11,093 nt of DNA from Deltaproteobacteria bacterium (GTDB lineage: Bacteria; Myxococcota; B64-G9): contig QMME01000109.1 of NCBI GenBank assembly GCA_003647095.1, positions 1 through 11,093 on the forward strand, in the 5' to 3' direction. Under the pieces are notes generated by a model. The model searched no databases and was not told where the DNA came from. It saw nothing but the letters and a program-made list of their open reading frames with translations. Position 1 is the stretch's first letter. Every line of letters begins with the position of its first letter. A program made the position numbers and the translations under genes. Positions 1-7,712 of the stretch are shown piece after piece.

Positions 1-1464
1 GGCATCTGCCGGCGGGCCTGCACCCCGCTCGACTGCGACGACGTGGGGGCGGAGTGCGGCTGGGTGGATGACGGTTGCGGGCGGGCGATCTACTGCGGCC
101 ACTGCCCGGAGCCCGATACCTGCGGCGGTGGCGGGGTGTCCAACCAGTGCGGCTGCAGCCCCGACTGCAACGGGCGCCAGTGCGGCCCCGACGGCTGCGG
201 CGACTCCTGCGGCGATTGCCCCGCCGGCGAGATCTGCAACGAGGCGGTGGGCCAGTGCGAGACCGAGTGCATTCCCCGCGACTGCTGGGACCAGGGCAAG
301 GACTGCGGGGTGGTCTCCGACGGTTGCGGGGGCAGCGATGACTGCGGCGAGTGCGACTGGCCCGACACCTGCGGCGGCGGCGGCGAGGCCAACGTCTGCG
401 GCTGCACCATCCAGTGTGAAGGACGCGAATGCGGTCCCGACGGCTGCGATGGCTCCTGCGGCGAGTGCCCGCCCTACACCGCCTGCGACGCCGACGGGCG
501 CTGCCAGTACCAGGTGCCCGAGATGTCGGGAGCCTGGTACGTGGAGCATTACTTCGACGTGCGCGGCGCCCTGCCCGAGTTCCTGCAGGACCTGGCCGGC
601 CCCATGGACCTGCTGGATCGCTGGCTCAACGAGTGCGATTTCACCGGCATCGGCTTCATCGACGACTACCTTTGCGACCTGGTCGACCAGTTCGTGCCCG
701 ACTGGGTGGGCGACGTGGTGCACATTCTCAACAGCATCTACTGGATCCTGGGAGAGATGCGCGTGGAGGGAGAAATGCGCCTGGCGCACCTGAATCCCCC
801 CGAGCTGCTCAGCGGGGTGGAAGACTGGGAACTGGTGCAGGTGCGTTATCCCGACGCCTGCTGCTACGGCGATCCCGGCGAGTGTCATCCCCACCAGGAC
901 CCGGAGTTTCCCGAGTGCGCCAACATCGACATCTCTCGCGGCGACTTCGATTTCGGCCACGTGGGGCTGGAGGTGGAGCCGTTCACCGCCCGCATCGACA
1001 TCACTCCCGGCTCGCCGCCGCAGTTCACCCTGCGCGTGGACGAACGCCGGGTGCGCATCGAGTATTCGAAGTTCGTGGGGCTGGTAATCGACCTGCTCAT
1101 CGATATCTTCACCGGCTACGACAGCCTGGAAGACGCCATCATGGACATCATCGACTGCCAGGACATCCAGGATCTCATCGACGACACCTTCGGCGACCTG
1201 GCACCCGACATCCGCCAGCAGTGCGAGAATCTCAAGCCCGCCATCGTGGCCGGCGTCTACGACATACTCGACCAGATCGGAGTGGGCTGGAAGCTGATGC
1301 GCTTTTCCGGCCCGGCCACCCTCACCGTGGAAGAAGACGATCCGCCCTGGGGCTCGGTGCTGGGCCGGAAGGATCACGAGAGCAGCAACGACGGCTCCTG
1401 GCAGGGCAGCTTCAACATCGTCTTCGAGGGGCCGCTCTCCGGCAGCTGGTACGCCGAGCGCTGA
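1..1464 (+). CDS. Cys-rich tandem-repeat protein with large unknown C-terminal domain (5' partial)
   Basis: The frame is open from the first base, so the true start and any signal peptide lie outside the window. GTG at 43 is only an internal codon. The visible 487 residues have two parts. Residues 7-168 are two copies of an 83-residue Cys-rich unit containing C-G-G-G-G, C-G-C, C-G-P-D-G-C and C-G-[DE]-C-P, with spacing that suggests disulfides in an exported protein. From about residue 176 (S-G-A-W-Y) to the end there is a roughly 310-residue domain without these repeats. It is rich in W, F, D and amphipathic stretches, with scattered Cys (212, 225, 287, 288, 306, 386, 408). Such Cys-rich repeats are common in predicted surface proteins of Myxococcota, but I recognise no family for the C-terminal domain. 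The Cys content argues for a location outside the cytoplasm. The gene is convergent with the esterase gene, 28 bp away. No function is assigned. Confidence 0.85.
   Translation, partial: GICRRACTPLDCDDVGAECGWVDDGCGRAIYCGHCPEPDTCGGGGVSNQCGCSPDCNGRQCGPDGCGDSCGDCPAGEICNEAVGQCETECIPRDCWDQGKDCGVVSDGCGGSDDCGECDWPDTCGGGGEANVCGCTIQCEGRECGPDGCDGSCGECPPYTACDADGRCQYQVPEMSGAWYVEHYFDVRGALPEFLQDLAGPMDLLDRWLNECDFTGIGFIDDYLCDLVDQFVPDWVGDVVHILNSIYWILGEMRVEGEMRLAHLNPPELLSGVEDWELVQVRYPDACCYGDPGECHPHQDPEFPECANIDISRGDFDFGHVGLEVEPFTARIDITPGSPPQFTLRVDERRVRIEYSKFVGLVIDLLIDIFTGYDSLEDAIMDIIDCQDIQDLIDDTFGDLAPDIRQQCENLKPAIVAGVYDILDQIGVGWKLMRFSGPATLTVEEDDPPWGSVLGRKDHESSNDGSWQGSFNIVFEGPLSGSWYAER
19..504 (+). repeat. Two tandem 83-aa (249-nt) Cys-rich coding repeats
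   Basis: Unit 1 begins at the C of C-T-P-L-D-C (base 19) and unit 2 at the C of C-I-P-R-D-C (base 268). The shared landmarks P-D-T-C-G-G-G-G, C-G-C and C-G-P-D-G-C recur exactly 83 residues apart. Unit 2 ends at the last Cys of the array, about base 504. The units have diverged in the non-Cys positions, so this is an old protein-level duplication. More units may lie upstream of the window. Confidence 0.85.
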
Positions 1465-1492
1465 GGCCGGCCGGGAGGCGGCCGCGGCAGGA

Positions 1493-3244
1493 TCAATCTC
1501 CCGCGACCCGGGACATGTGAACGGTTATCTGCCAGGTGGTGCGGTCGAGTTCCCCGTCGGCGGTGGAACCGCTGTCGGTGATAAAGCGCAAGCGTTGGCC
1601 TTGCTCGACGTCCAACAGCAGGTCGAAGCTGGCCCCGCTGCCGGCGGTCAGGGGACGGGGACCGGCCAGCAGGCGCTCGTTGCGGAATATGCTGACCATG
1701 GTGCCGTCACCGCCGCTGGCGGCCAGGACGGCGCTGGCGGTCACCTGGATACGACCGTCCCAGGGAGCCCACCAGGAAATCTCGGCCGCCTGCGACTCGG
1801 CCGGCTGTACCCAGCCGTCGCCGATGAGCACGGTGGCGGAGGCGTTCTTCCAGTAGCGGCGGAACAGATCCCAGCTCAGCAGGCTGCAGCTGGCGCCCTG
1901 GCAGGCCTGGTAGCGCCAGAAGCCGTCTCCCTGGGCCCGGGAGAAGTCACCGGGAAACTCCCAGTCCCGGTCGGCCAGCAGGGCGTTGACCGCTTCCGCG
2001 AAACGCCGGCCCAGCTCCAGCTGGCCGGCGGTGTCGTAGTGGGCCAGGTCGTCGGGATGGCGCGGCAGGTCGGTGGTTTCCACGACATCCATGGGGCCCA
2101 GGTGATCCGCCAGCAGGCTGGTGGCGTCGCGCACCTTGCCGGCTTCCGGCCACATGGGCTGGTCGGCGATGAGCCCGGCGGTTATCGGCAGCAGGTCCAC
2201 TCCCAGGTCCTGGCGCAGCGCCTGGATGAAGTTGCGCAGGTTCAGGTAGTAGGCGTTGGCGGTGTCGGAAGAGCAGGCATCCGATTCCCCCTGCATCCAC
2301 ACGAAGGCGACCAGGCGCGGGCTCCAGGCGATGTGCAGGTCGTTCATCTGCGTGGTCACCTGCTGCACCAGCAGCTGGTAGAGATCCCCGTCCCGGGCCG
2401 CCCAGCGATCGGCCAGGGCGGTCCCTCCCTCGGCGATCTTGATGATGGCCAGGGAGCGGTTGGGCCACAGCTCGTGCAGGCGCCGGCCGAAGCTCAGTTC
2501 CGGCCCGAAGCGGTCGGGCAACACGCCGAAGCCGGGAACCAGGGGGGTGACCCAGTGCAGGCAGTGGGGGTTGCCGTCGTTGTGCACGGAAAGATCGCAG
2601 AAGATGTGAACGTTGTTCACCCCGCTGGCATCGGCACCGCCCAGCTCCGAGTTCACCCCCAGGCCCACCATGTTGGACTGGCCCGCCAGGAGGAACACCC
2701 ACAGGTAGGGATTGGCCTGCGGGCAGACGCCGCCCTGGTCGGGAACACCGTCGCAATCGTCGTCGAGTCCGTTGCACAGCTCCGGGGCCCCGGGATGCCG
2801 CTCGGCGTCGTCCGGGGCGCAGTCGGGACCGAGACAGGAGGTACCGGTGCCGTAGCCGTCACCATCGGGATCTAGGCAATCGCCGGGGCCGGAGTCTGCC
2901 GCTTCGTCGCCGGCATCCGCGCCGGTATCGCCGGCCGCATCCGCTCCCGGGTCCGCGCCGGTATCGGCTCCGGCATCGGCACCGGCGTCCGCCCCGGCAT
3001 CCCCGGCCGGGTCTGCTCCCGCGTCGGCGCCGTCGCTGCCCGGATCCGCCCCCGCGTCCCGGCCGGGATCGGCGCCGGCGTCCGCTGCGCCGTCCGCCGG
3101 AGAACCAGGCTGGCAGCGATTCGACAGGCACAGCTGGCCCGGCGGGCAGTCCTGGTGGCTGCTGCACTCCGGGGCGGGCGAACAGGCCCCCAGCAGGGCG
3201 AGTAGCACCAGGACGAGCAGCGCGCCGGTTTTCCTGCCGGACAT
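1493..3244 (-). CDS. SASA/CE6-type carbohydrate O-acetylesterase lipoprotein
   Basis: Predicted 583-residue lipoprotein that probably removes acetyl groups from carbohydrate or glycan at the cell surface or in the periplasm. Residues 1-21 are a type II signal peptide ending in the lipobox L-G-A-C (lipidated Cys21). A small Cys motif follows (27-44), then an Ala/Asp/Gly linker (51-117), then a D-P-D-G-D-G-Y-G ... C-N-G-L-D-D-D-C-D-G segment (122-174) like the putative metal-binding motif of myxobacterial proteins. The esterase domain starts near 180: A-G-Q-S-N-M (nucleophile Ser190), E-G-G-T (272-275), W-M-Q-G-E-S-D (316-322) and D-D-L-A-H (Asp399/His402). This matches the SGNH-type SASA/CE6 layout. 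Residues 433-583 look like a beta-sandwich, possibly carbohydrate-binding. ATG 3244 is chosen because GGAGAAGG lies just upstream and the lipobox follows; the frame stays open further upstream but there overlaps the winged-helix gene. The true substrate is unknown. Confidence 0.85.
   Translation of the reverse strand: MSGRKTGALLVLVLLALLGACSPAPECSSHQDCPPGQLCLSNRCQPGSPADGAADAGADPGRDAGADPGSDGADAGADPAGDAGADAGADAGADTGADPGADAAGDTGADAGDEAADSGPGDCLDPDGDGYGTGTSCLGPDCAPDDAERHPGAPELCNGLDDDCDGVPDQGGVCPQANPYLWVFLLAGQSNMVGLGVNSELGGADASGVNNVHIFCDLSVHNDGNPHCLHWVTPLVPGFGVLPDRFGPELSFGRRLHELWPNRSLAIIKIAEGGTALADRWAARDGDLYQLLVQQVTTQMNDLHIAWSPRLVAFVWMQGESDACSSDTANAYYLNLRNFIQALRQDLGVDLLPITAGLIADQPMWPEAGKVRDATSLLADHLGPMDVVETTDLPRHPDDLAHYDTAGQLELGRRFAEAVNALLADRDWEFPGDFSRAQGDGFWRYQACQGASCSLLSWDLFRRYWKNASATVLIGDGWVQPAESQAAEISWWAPWDGRIQVTASAVLAASGGDGTMVSIFRNERLLAGPRPLTAGSGASFDLLLDVEQGQRLRFITDSGSTADGELDRTTWQITVHMSRVAGD
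2891..3094 (-). repeat. Low-complexity Ala-Asp-Gly/Pro linker-coding repeats
   Basis: This stretch encodes residues 51-117 of the esterase lipoprotein, almost entirely made of degenerate G-A-D-A and G-A-D-P steps. The DNA is a run of GC-rich 12-nt-like repeats built on GCCGGCGTC variants. It probably forms a flexible acidic tether between the lipid anchor and the folded domains. Copy number may vary between strains by slippage. Confidence 0.8.
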
Positions 3245-3259
3245 GTCCACCTTCTCCCC

Positions 3260-3279
3260 GGCCCGATCTTTTCCGGGCC
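3260..3279 (-). other. GC-rich hairpin between winged-helix and esterase genes
   Basis: GGCCCG (3260-3265) pairs with CGGGCC (3274-3279) around an 8-nt loop. It lies in the 44-nt gap between the two genes, just ahead of the esterase ribosome binding site. No T-run follows, so it is not a standard intrinsic terminator. It could slow ribosomes or RNases and set a different expression level for the last gene of the operon, but that is speculation. Confidence 0.35.
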
Positions 3280-3288
3280 CGCCGAATT

Positions 3289-3939
3289 TCAGGACAGCAG
3301 GCCTTGTTGTTCGAAGGCCGCCCGCAGGGCCGCCCCCAGGGGGGTGTCGTAGCCCTGCAGTTGCTTGTACCACTGGTGCAGCATGCGGTAGAGCTCGCGG
3401 TGCTGGGCGCTGGGACGGCGGCCGCGACGCATCAGCGGCAGCAGCTTGAGCAGGGCGATCTCGAACTCGTCGATGGCATCGGTGATGCGCATGTCCTCCA
3501 GGTAGTCGCTGGGGGCCCAGGCCTCGGTGACCAGGATCTCGAAGTAGGAACGCACCAGGTCGAAGAAGACATCGTTGCCGGCCAGCTTCACCTTGATCTG
3601 GGCCATCTCCCGTTCGGCCCGGGCGCAGGCGGCGGCCACCACGTCCTTCTCGCCCTGGTCCATGTAGCTGGCGATGAACTTCCAGGGCATGGCCAGGGAG
3701 TAGATGTTCATGGAGCGGGTGACGAACAGCGGCAGGAATCCCTCCCAGTCGACGCGGTAGGAACGGTTCTCCAGGCCGATCAGCCCGGCCCGGCTCATGC
3801 GCTCGAGCAGCTTGCGGCACTCGGCGGGCTTCAGCTGCACGCGCCGCGCCAGCGCCTGCAGTCCGGCCGGGCGGCGTACCAGGTGGAAGAAGATCTGCGA
3901 GGCCTTGCGATTGGCCATGAGGGTGTCGGCTGCGGACAT
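3289..3939 (-). CDS. Winged-helix (ArsR/MarR-like) protein with helical C-terminal region
   Basis: Predicted 216-residue soluble protein. Residues about 12-64 look like a winged helix: a helix (A-S-Q-I-F-F-H-L), L-Q-A-L-A-R-R-V as helix two, K-P-A-E-C-R-K-L-L-E-R-M as recognition helix, then G-L-I-G-L-E-N-R-S-Y as the wing. Residues 65-216 are mostly helical with many aromatic and charged residues, and I do not recognise them. They might sense a ligand or mediate dimerisation. The start at 3939 is preceded by GGGGAGG 8 nt upstream. An inner ATG at 3918 lacks a Shine-Dalgarno, and the open frame extends to 4080 only as an overlap with the outer-membrane gene. It sits 16 nt after that gene, within the operon, so it could autoregulate or act on a nearby gene. 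The DNA-binding role is inferred from pattern only. Confidence 0.75.
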   Translation of the reverse strand: MSAADTLMANRKASQIFFHLVRRPAGLQALARRVQLKPAECRKLLERMSRAGLIGLENRSYRVDWEGFLPLFVTRSMNIYSLAMPWKFIASYMDQGEKDVVAAACARAEREMAQIKVKLAGNDVFFDLVRSYFEILVTEAWAPSDYLEDMRITDAIDEFEIALLKLLPLMRRGRRPSAQHRELYRMLHQWYKQLQGYDTPLGAALRAAFEQQGLLS

Positions 3940-3955
3940 GAAGCACCTCCCCGGT

Positions 3956-4465
3956 TCAGAACTGGTAACCCAGAAAGCCACCCAGGCCCAGGGCCCGGGT
4001 GGGCAGCTCCCCGGCCAGCTCGATCTGGCCGGAGAGTTCGAATCCGAAGTAAACGTACAGGTCCACGGGCGCCACCGCAACCCCGCTGGCCGCGCAGGCC
4101 ACCCACGCCCGCCGGAACCCGCCGTCGCGCAGGTGGCCGGCCAGCCCGGCCCCCGCCTTGAGGTAGACCCACCAGTCGTCCTCTCCCCAGCGCAGCCACA
4201 GGGCGGGATTGAAACGCATCAGCATGCTGCTCGGGCTGGTCCGCTCGCCGGTGGGCAGCGGCCAGCCGAACCAGGCCTCCAGGCCGATCTCCAGCTCCGG
4301 CAGCGGCGACCAGCTGCCGGCCAGGTCGATGTCCAGGGCGGTGCCCAGGCCCGGCCCGTAGTCGGTGAGCTGCACGTGGCTGCCGGCCCGGGCGTGAAAC
4401 TGCCCGGCCCCGGCGGGCCCGGCCGGCAACAGCAGCAGCAAGAGCGTGGCCAGGGTCGGCTTCAT
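3956..4465 (-). CDS. Small outer-membrane beta-barrel-like protein
   Basis: Predicted 169-residue exported protein. Residues 1-20 form a Sec signal peptide (M-K-P then a Leu-rich core, with likely cleavage after A-G-A). The mature part alternates hydrophobic and polar residues in strand-sized blocks, with many Gly, Trp and Tyr, for example W-L-R-W (90-93), W-W-V-Y-L-K (98-103) and Y-V-Y-F-G-F-E-L (137-144). It ends in Phe (G-Y-Q-F), as outer-membrane barrels commonly do. The mature length of about 149 residues would suit an 8-strand barrel. The start ATG overlaps the permease stop in an ATGA, which points to translational coupling; GGAG lies 11 nt upstream. I recognise no named family. It could be a small channel or a structural protein that works with the permease. 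Confidence 0.75.
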   Translation of the reverse strand: MKPTLATLLLLLLPAGPAGAGQFHARAGSHVQLTDYGPGLGTALDIDLAGSWSPLPELEIGLEAWFGWPLPTGERTSPSSMLMRFNPALWLRWGEDDWWVYLKAGAGLAGHLRDGGFRRAWVACAASGVAVAPVDLYVYFGFELSGQIELAGELPTRALGLGGFLGYQF

Positions 4466-5997
4466 GTCTGTTCGTTCTCCGCCGCCCGCGTCAACGGGTG
4501 CAGCAGCAGGGCCATGAGCGCCAGCAGGGCGTAGCCAGTGGCGATACGTCCGGGCAGCACCGCTTCCACTTGCCAGGGCAGGTACAGGGAACCGTCGGGG
4601 TGAACCGAGTGGATCAGGCCCACCAGGCTGAACAGCGAGCAGATGCCCAGCAGCGCGGCGGCCAGGACGAATTTCCCGTCGATGAGCCTGGCAGTGAAGG
4701 CTCCCCAGAGCATGGCGGTGATGATGAAGCCGTTGCCCAGTGCCGCCACAACCGTCATCTGCCCGGCCAGGTGCTCGGGAACCGGCTCCCCGCCCAGCAG
4801 CGTCTGCCACTGGATGAGCACCAGGTCGGCCAGGATGGGCAGGAAGGCCAGGGCCACCGCCGGAAAGTGGGCCCGGGGGCAGGTGGCGAAGGTCTGCGAG
4901 ACTATCTCCAGGCCCACGAAGATAAGGATGGGTACCACCGCCGCCTCGGGTATGACCGCGGCCAGCGTCGACACCAGGCCCAGCGCACCGCCTATGCCCA
5001 CCACCAGCCCGCAGGCCAGGGTGTAGCCGCTGCGACCGCCCATGGCCTTGTAGGCCGGGTGGCCGATGTAGGGGGTGGACTGGGCCACCCCGCCGCACAG
5101 TCCGGCGGCCAGGGTGGCCAGGGCCTCCACCAGCAGGATGTCGCGGGTGCGGAAGTCGTCGCCCGCCACCCGGGCGCTCTCGGTGACGTTGATGCCGCCC
5201 ACCACCGTCAGCAGCCCGAAGGGAATGGCCACCGGTAAAAAGTCGAGCGCCCGCTCCAGCCCGGCCAGGAAGCCCAGGCTGGGCAGCGGCGGGGTCAGGG
5301 CCATGGTCAGCTCGGGCCGCTGGTAGCTGGCCAGCAGGCCGCCCTCGCCCAGGCCGTAGTAGATGGCCGTGCCCACCAGCACCGCCAGGGCCGCCGCCGG
5401 TACCTTTCCCAGGCGTCCGGGCAGCTTGACCCGGGCCACCAGCAGCATGAGTACCAGCCCCAGCGCCACCATGCCCACCAGCGGGGCGGCAAAGAGTTTC
5501 AGCAACGGCAGCACCCCCAGCAGGGCCACGCCGATGCCGGCCAGGGATCCCAGCAGCCCGGCCTGGGGAATGACCCGCTGGATCCAGGAACCGCAGAACG
5601 ACAGGCCCAGCTTGACCAGGCCCATGAGAATCATGGTGGCCATGCCCACCTGCCAGGCCACCAGGGGATCGCGACTCTCGGCGAACACCGGGCCGATGAC
5701 CGCCACCGCCACCCCGATGGTGGAGGGCGTATCCAGGCCCAGCGGCATGGCGGTGATATCGGTGCGACCGGTCCGCCGCGCCAGCCGGCGCGCCATCCAG
5801 GTGTAGGCCACGTCGCCCAGCAGCACCCCCAGGGCGGTGCCCGGTATCATGTGGGTGAAGATGAAGCCGGCGGGCATGCCGAAGCCCACCAGGATACCGG
5901 TGAGCACCACCAGGTTGGCCAGGTTGTCGAGCAACAGGCCGAAGAAGGCGTTGAGATCGCCGGCGCTGAACCAGGGATAGCGCTGTTGCTTCACCAT
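4462..5997 (-). CDS. NCS2/AzgA-like solute permease (xanthine/uracil/purine permease superfamily)
   Basis: Predicted 511-residue inner-membrane transporter with about 12-14 hydrophobic segments. Members of the NCS2 family carry nucleobases, usually with H+ symport. The N-terminal G-D-L-N-A-F-F-G-L-x-L-D-N-x-A-N-L (13-29) is typical of a divergent AzgA-related permease branch. I-N-V-T-E-S-A-R (269-276) and A-Q-S-T-P-Y-I-G-H-P-A-Y-K-A-M-G-G-R-S-G (305-324) sit where the family's substrate-site segments are found. They differ from the classical AzgA and UraA signatures, so the substrate may not be a common nucleobase. The start ATG overlaps the manA stop by one base (TGATG), and the gene ends in a 4-nt overlap with the outer-membrane gene. 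It is therefore in the middle of the operon and probably coupled on both sides. Substrate specificity is unknown. Confidence 0.8.
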   Translation of the reverse strand: MVKQQRYPWFSAGDLNAFFGLLLDNLANLVVLTGILVGFGMPAGFIFTHMIPGTALGVLLGDVAYTWMARRLARRTGRTDITAMPLGLDTPSTIGVAVAVIGPVFAESRDPLVAWQVGMATMILMGLVKLGLSFCGSWIQRVIPQAGLLGSLAGIGVALLGVLPLLKLFAAPLVGMVALGLVLMLLVARVKLPGRLGKVPAAALAVLVGTAIYYGLGEGGLLASYQRPELTMALTPPLPSLGFLAGLERALDFLPVAIPFGLLTVVGGINVTESARVAGDDFRTRDILLVEALATLAAGLCGGVAQSTPYIGHPAYKAMGGRSGYTLACGLVVGIGGALGLVSTLAAVIPEAAVVPILIFVGLEIVSQTFATCPRAHFPAVALAFLPILADLVLIQWQTLLGGEPVPEHLAGQMTVVAALGNGFIITAMLWGAFTARLIDGKFVLAAALLGICSLFSLVGLIHSVHPDGSLYLPWQVEAVLPGRIATGYALLALMALLLHPLTRAAENEQT

Positions 5998-6977
5998 CAG
6001 CCGGAGTCTCCCACCCGCACCAGCAGCAAGGTGGCCCCGTCCGGGCTTTGCAGGGATTCACTGCGACAGGCGGGCACCAGGCAGCTGTCTCCCCGGGAAA
6101 GCCGCAGGGGCTGGTCGCGGCCGCAGCTGACCTGGGCGCTGCCTTCCAGGCAACAGGTGATACGGGGCCGGCCGGCGTCCAGGGGAACCTGGCCGCCGGC
6201 ATCGAGACGCACCCGTTCGAAGGTGAAGAAGCGGCAGCGGATTCCCGGGCGCCCCGAGGCCGGGGCGGCGTGCCCGGGCCGGCCGGCCAGCTCCGGGCGG
6301 ATGGAGGCCAGGGCCTGTTCGACGTGGAGCTGGCGCGGCCTGCCGTCCAGGCCTACCCGGTTCCAGTCGAACACCCGGTAGGTGGTGTCGGAAGCCTGCT
6401 GGATCTCGGCCAGCACGATGCCGGCGCCGATGGCGTGCAGGGTGCCGGCGGGCAGGTAGATGAAGTCGCCCGCCTGCACCGGTACCCGGCGCAGCAGCGG
6501 TTCCACCCGGCCGTCGGCCAGGCCCCGGCGCAGGTCGTCCAGGCTCACGCCTTCTTCCAGTCCCACGTAGAGGTGGGCCCCCGGCTCCACCTGCAGGATG
6601 TACCAGGCCTCGGTCTTGGGCCGGGCCTCCCCGCCCAGGCGCCGGGCGGCCTCGGCGTCGGGATGCACCTGCACCGACAGCGTCTGGGCGGCGTCGATGA
6701 GCTTGAACAGCAGCGGGAACCGGCCCAGCAGCAGTTCGGCCTCGCCCAGCAGCTCCTGGCGGCGCAGCTCGATCAGCTCGGCCAGGCGGCGGCCCTGCCA
6801 GGGACCCGCGGCCACCACGCTCTGTTCCCCGGGCAGGTCCACCACCTCCCAGGACTCGCCGCAGGGCAGGTCGGCGGGCAGCGTCTTGGCGAACAAGGTC
6901 TCGAGCTTGCGCCCGCCCCAGGGCAGGGGCTTGATCAGGGGCAGGAACTGCAGTGGCGGCAGCGTCTGGTCTGTCAT
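5997..6977 (-). CDS. manA: Mannose-6-phosphate isomerase, class I
   Basis: Predicted 326-residue cytosolic zinc enzyme that interconverts mannose-6-phosphate and fructose-6-phosphate, feeding GDP-mannose synthesis or mannose use. Zinc-ligand motifs are present: S-V-Q-V-H-P-D (Gln103, His105), K-T-E-A-W-Y (Glu123) and A-G-T-L-H-A-I-G (His181). The catalytic-region motif E-I-Q-Q-A-S-D-T-T-Y-R-V-F-D-W-N-R follows at 191-207. A second cupin-like half occupies about 230-326. The length fits the short bacterial class I form, similar to the Bacillus type and shorter than E. coli ManA. ATG 6977 is preferred because AGGA lies 8 nt upstream; ATG 6986, three codons earlier, has no proper spacing. It follows the LolA-like gene by 33 nt and overlaps the permease start. 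The C-terminal Cys residues are unremarkable. Confidence 0.92.
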   Translation of the reverse strand: MTDQTLPPLQFLPLIKPLPWGGRKLETLFAKTLPADLPCGESWEVVDLPGEQSVVAAGPWQGRRLAELIELRRQELLGEAELLLGRFPLLFKLIDAAQTLSVQVHPDAEAARRLGGEARPKTEAWYILQVEPGAHLYVGLEEGVSLDDLRRGLADGRVEPLLRRVPVQAGDFIYLPAGTLHAIGAGIVLAEIQQASDTTYRVFDWNRVGLDGRPRQLHVEQALASIRPELAGRPGHAAPASGRPGIRCRFFTFERVRLDAGGQVPLDAGRPRITCCLEGSAQVSCGRDQPLRLSRGDSCLVPACRSESLQSPDGATLLLVRVGDSG

Positions 6978-7010
6978 GGCGGCCATCCTGGAGGTGTTGC
7001 GCCGGAGTGT

Positions 7011-7706
7011 CTAGGGTGCAAACAGCTTGTCGGGAACGGCCCGGCGCGAGTCGACCCCGGTGACCTGGCAGCTCAACAGCGGCTGGCCGTCGCGGCGGAC
7101 CTCCAGGGAGGCCGGGAACCAGTCGCCCGACAGGCGCGAGCCCCACTGCTTCCAGGCGATGTCGATGAGCGCGCCTTCCTGCTTGAGAAACAGCCGCAGC
7201 GGCAGGAACAGGTCCTTGTCCAGCCAGAACTGGGGACGATCCCGTTCCCAGCTCTTGGCGCCCAGCACCACCGCCACCCGGCCGCCGAAACGGCTCAGGG
7301 TGTCGCGCCTGGTGTCCACTCCCAGGGTCTTGAGCATTTTCTGGTAGGCGGACTGCCGGGCCGGGCCGACGAAGAAGAAGTTCAGGTGACGGATCCAGGC
7401 CGGAACCGCCTGCTGCCCGCCGCCCCGGTGCCGGCAGCGGACCCCCTGGCAGACGATCACTTCATCGCCGGGGCCCTCCCAGCGTATGCGGCCGGGTACC
7501 TTGAGATACAGCTTCTCCTCTGCCCGGGCCGACTGGCCGCGCTGGCACTCCATGGTTACCGTCAGCCGGCTGATGCCGATACGGCGGCGCTTGTCGGCCA
7601 TCTTGCGCAGCAGGAAATCGGCCGGCAGGATGTAGGCCAGCGCCGGGCCGGCCAGCAACAGCACCAGGCCGGACAAGCCCAGCAGTCTCCTTGCCCGTGA
7701 CAGCAT
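7011..7706 (-). CDS. Periplasmic LolA-like protein
   Basis: Predicted 231-residue exported protein. Residues 1-24 form a Sec signal peptide (two Arg near the N-terminus, hydrophobic core, cleavage after A-L-A). The mature region has K-L-Y-L-K-V-P-G-R-I-R-W-E, which fits the beta-strand signature of LolA-fold outer-membrane lipoprotein carriers (P-G-[RK]-x-R-W). It also has F-W-L-D-K-D-L-F-L-P-L-R-L, like the L-D-x-x-x-x-x-P motif of LolA-like proteins. Overall similarity to classical LolA looks low, so I call the fold and not the exact role; it could carry lipoproteins or sense lipid. The start is 6 nt after the pepD stop and its weak Shine-Dalgarno (AGGCGG) overlaps that stop, so coupling is likely. 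Confidence 0.7.
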   Translation of the reverse strand: MLSRARRLLGLSGLVLLLAGPALAYILPADFLLRKMADKRRRIGISRLTVTMECQRGQSARAEEKLYLKVPGRIRWEGPGDEVIVCQGVRCRHRGGGQQAVPAWIRHLNFFFVGPARQSAYQKMLKTLGVDTRRDTLSRFGGRVAVVLGAKSWERDRPQFWLDKDLFLPLRLFLKQEGALIDIAWKQWGSRLSGDWFPASLEVRRDGQPLLSCQVTGVDSRRAVPDKLFAP

Positions 7707-7712
7707 TGCCGC

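Noticed and set aside
19..504. Tandem repeats as a possible CRISPR array
   Set aside because: The period is 249 nt, in frame, and explained by Cys-rich protein repeats; there are no short repeats with unique spacers.
1465..1492. Bidirectional terminator between the convergent genes
   Set aside because: Only a 5-bp GC stem can be drawn and no T-run follows on either strand.
1517..2875. Plus-strand open frame opposite the esterase gene
   Set aside because: Antisense shadow with Gly/Gln/Val bias and no domain; the minus strand carries a lipobox and esterase motifs.
3245..3946. Upstream extension of the esterase frame
   Set aside because: The extension overlaps the winged-helix gene; the ATG at 3244 has a good ribosome site and a lipobox at the expected distance.
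4466..6202. Upstream extension of the outer-membrane protein frame across the permease
   Set aside because: The extended part is a Gly/Pro/Arg-rich shadow of the permease; ATG 4465 begins a proper signal peptide and overlaps the permease stop.
6048..7700. 550-codon plus-strand open frame opposite manA and the LolA-like gene
   Set aside because: It is antisense to two well-supported genes; its residues are Gln/Gly/His-rich as expected from the complement of GC-rich codons, with no recognisable domain.
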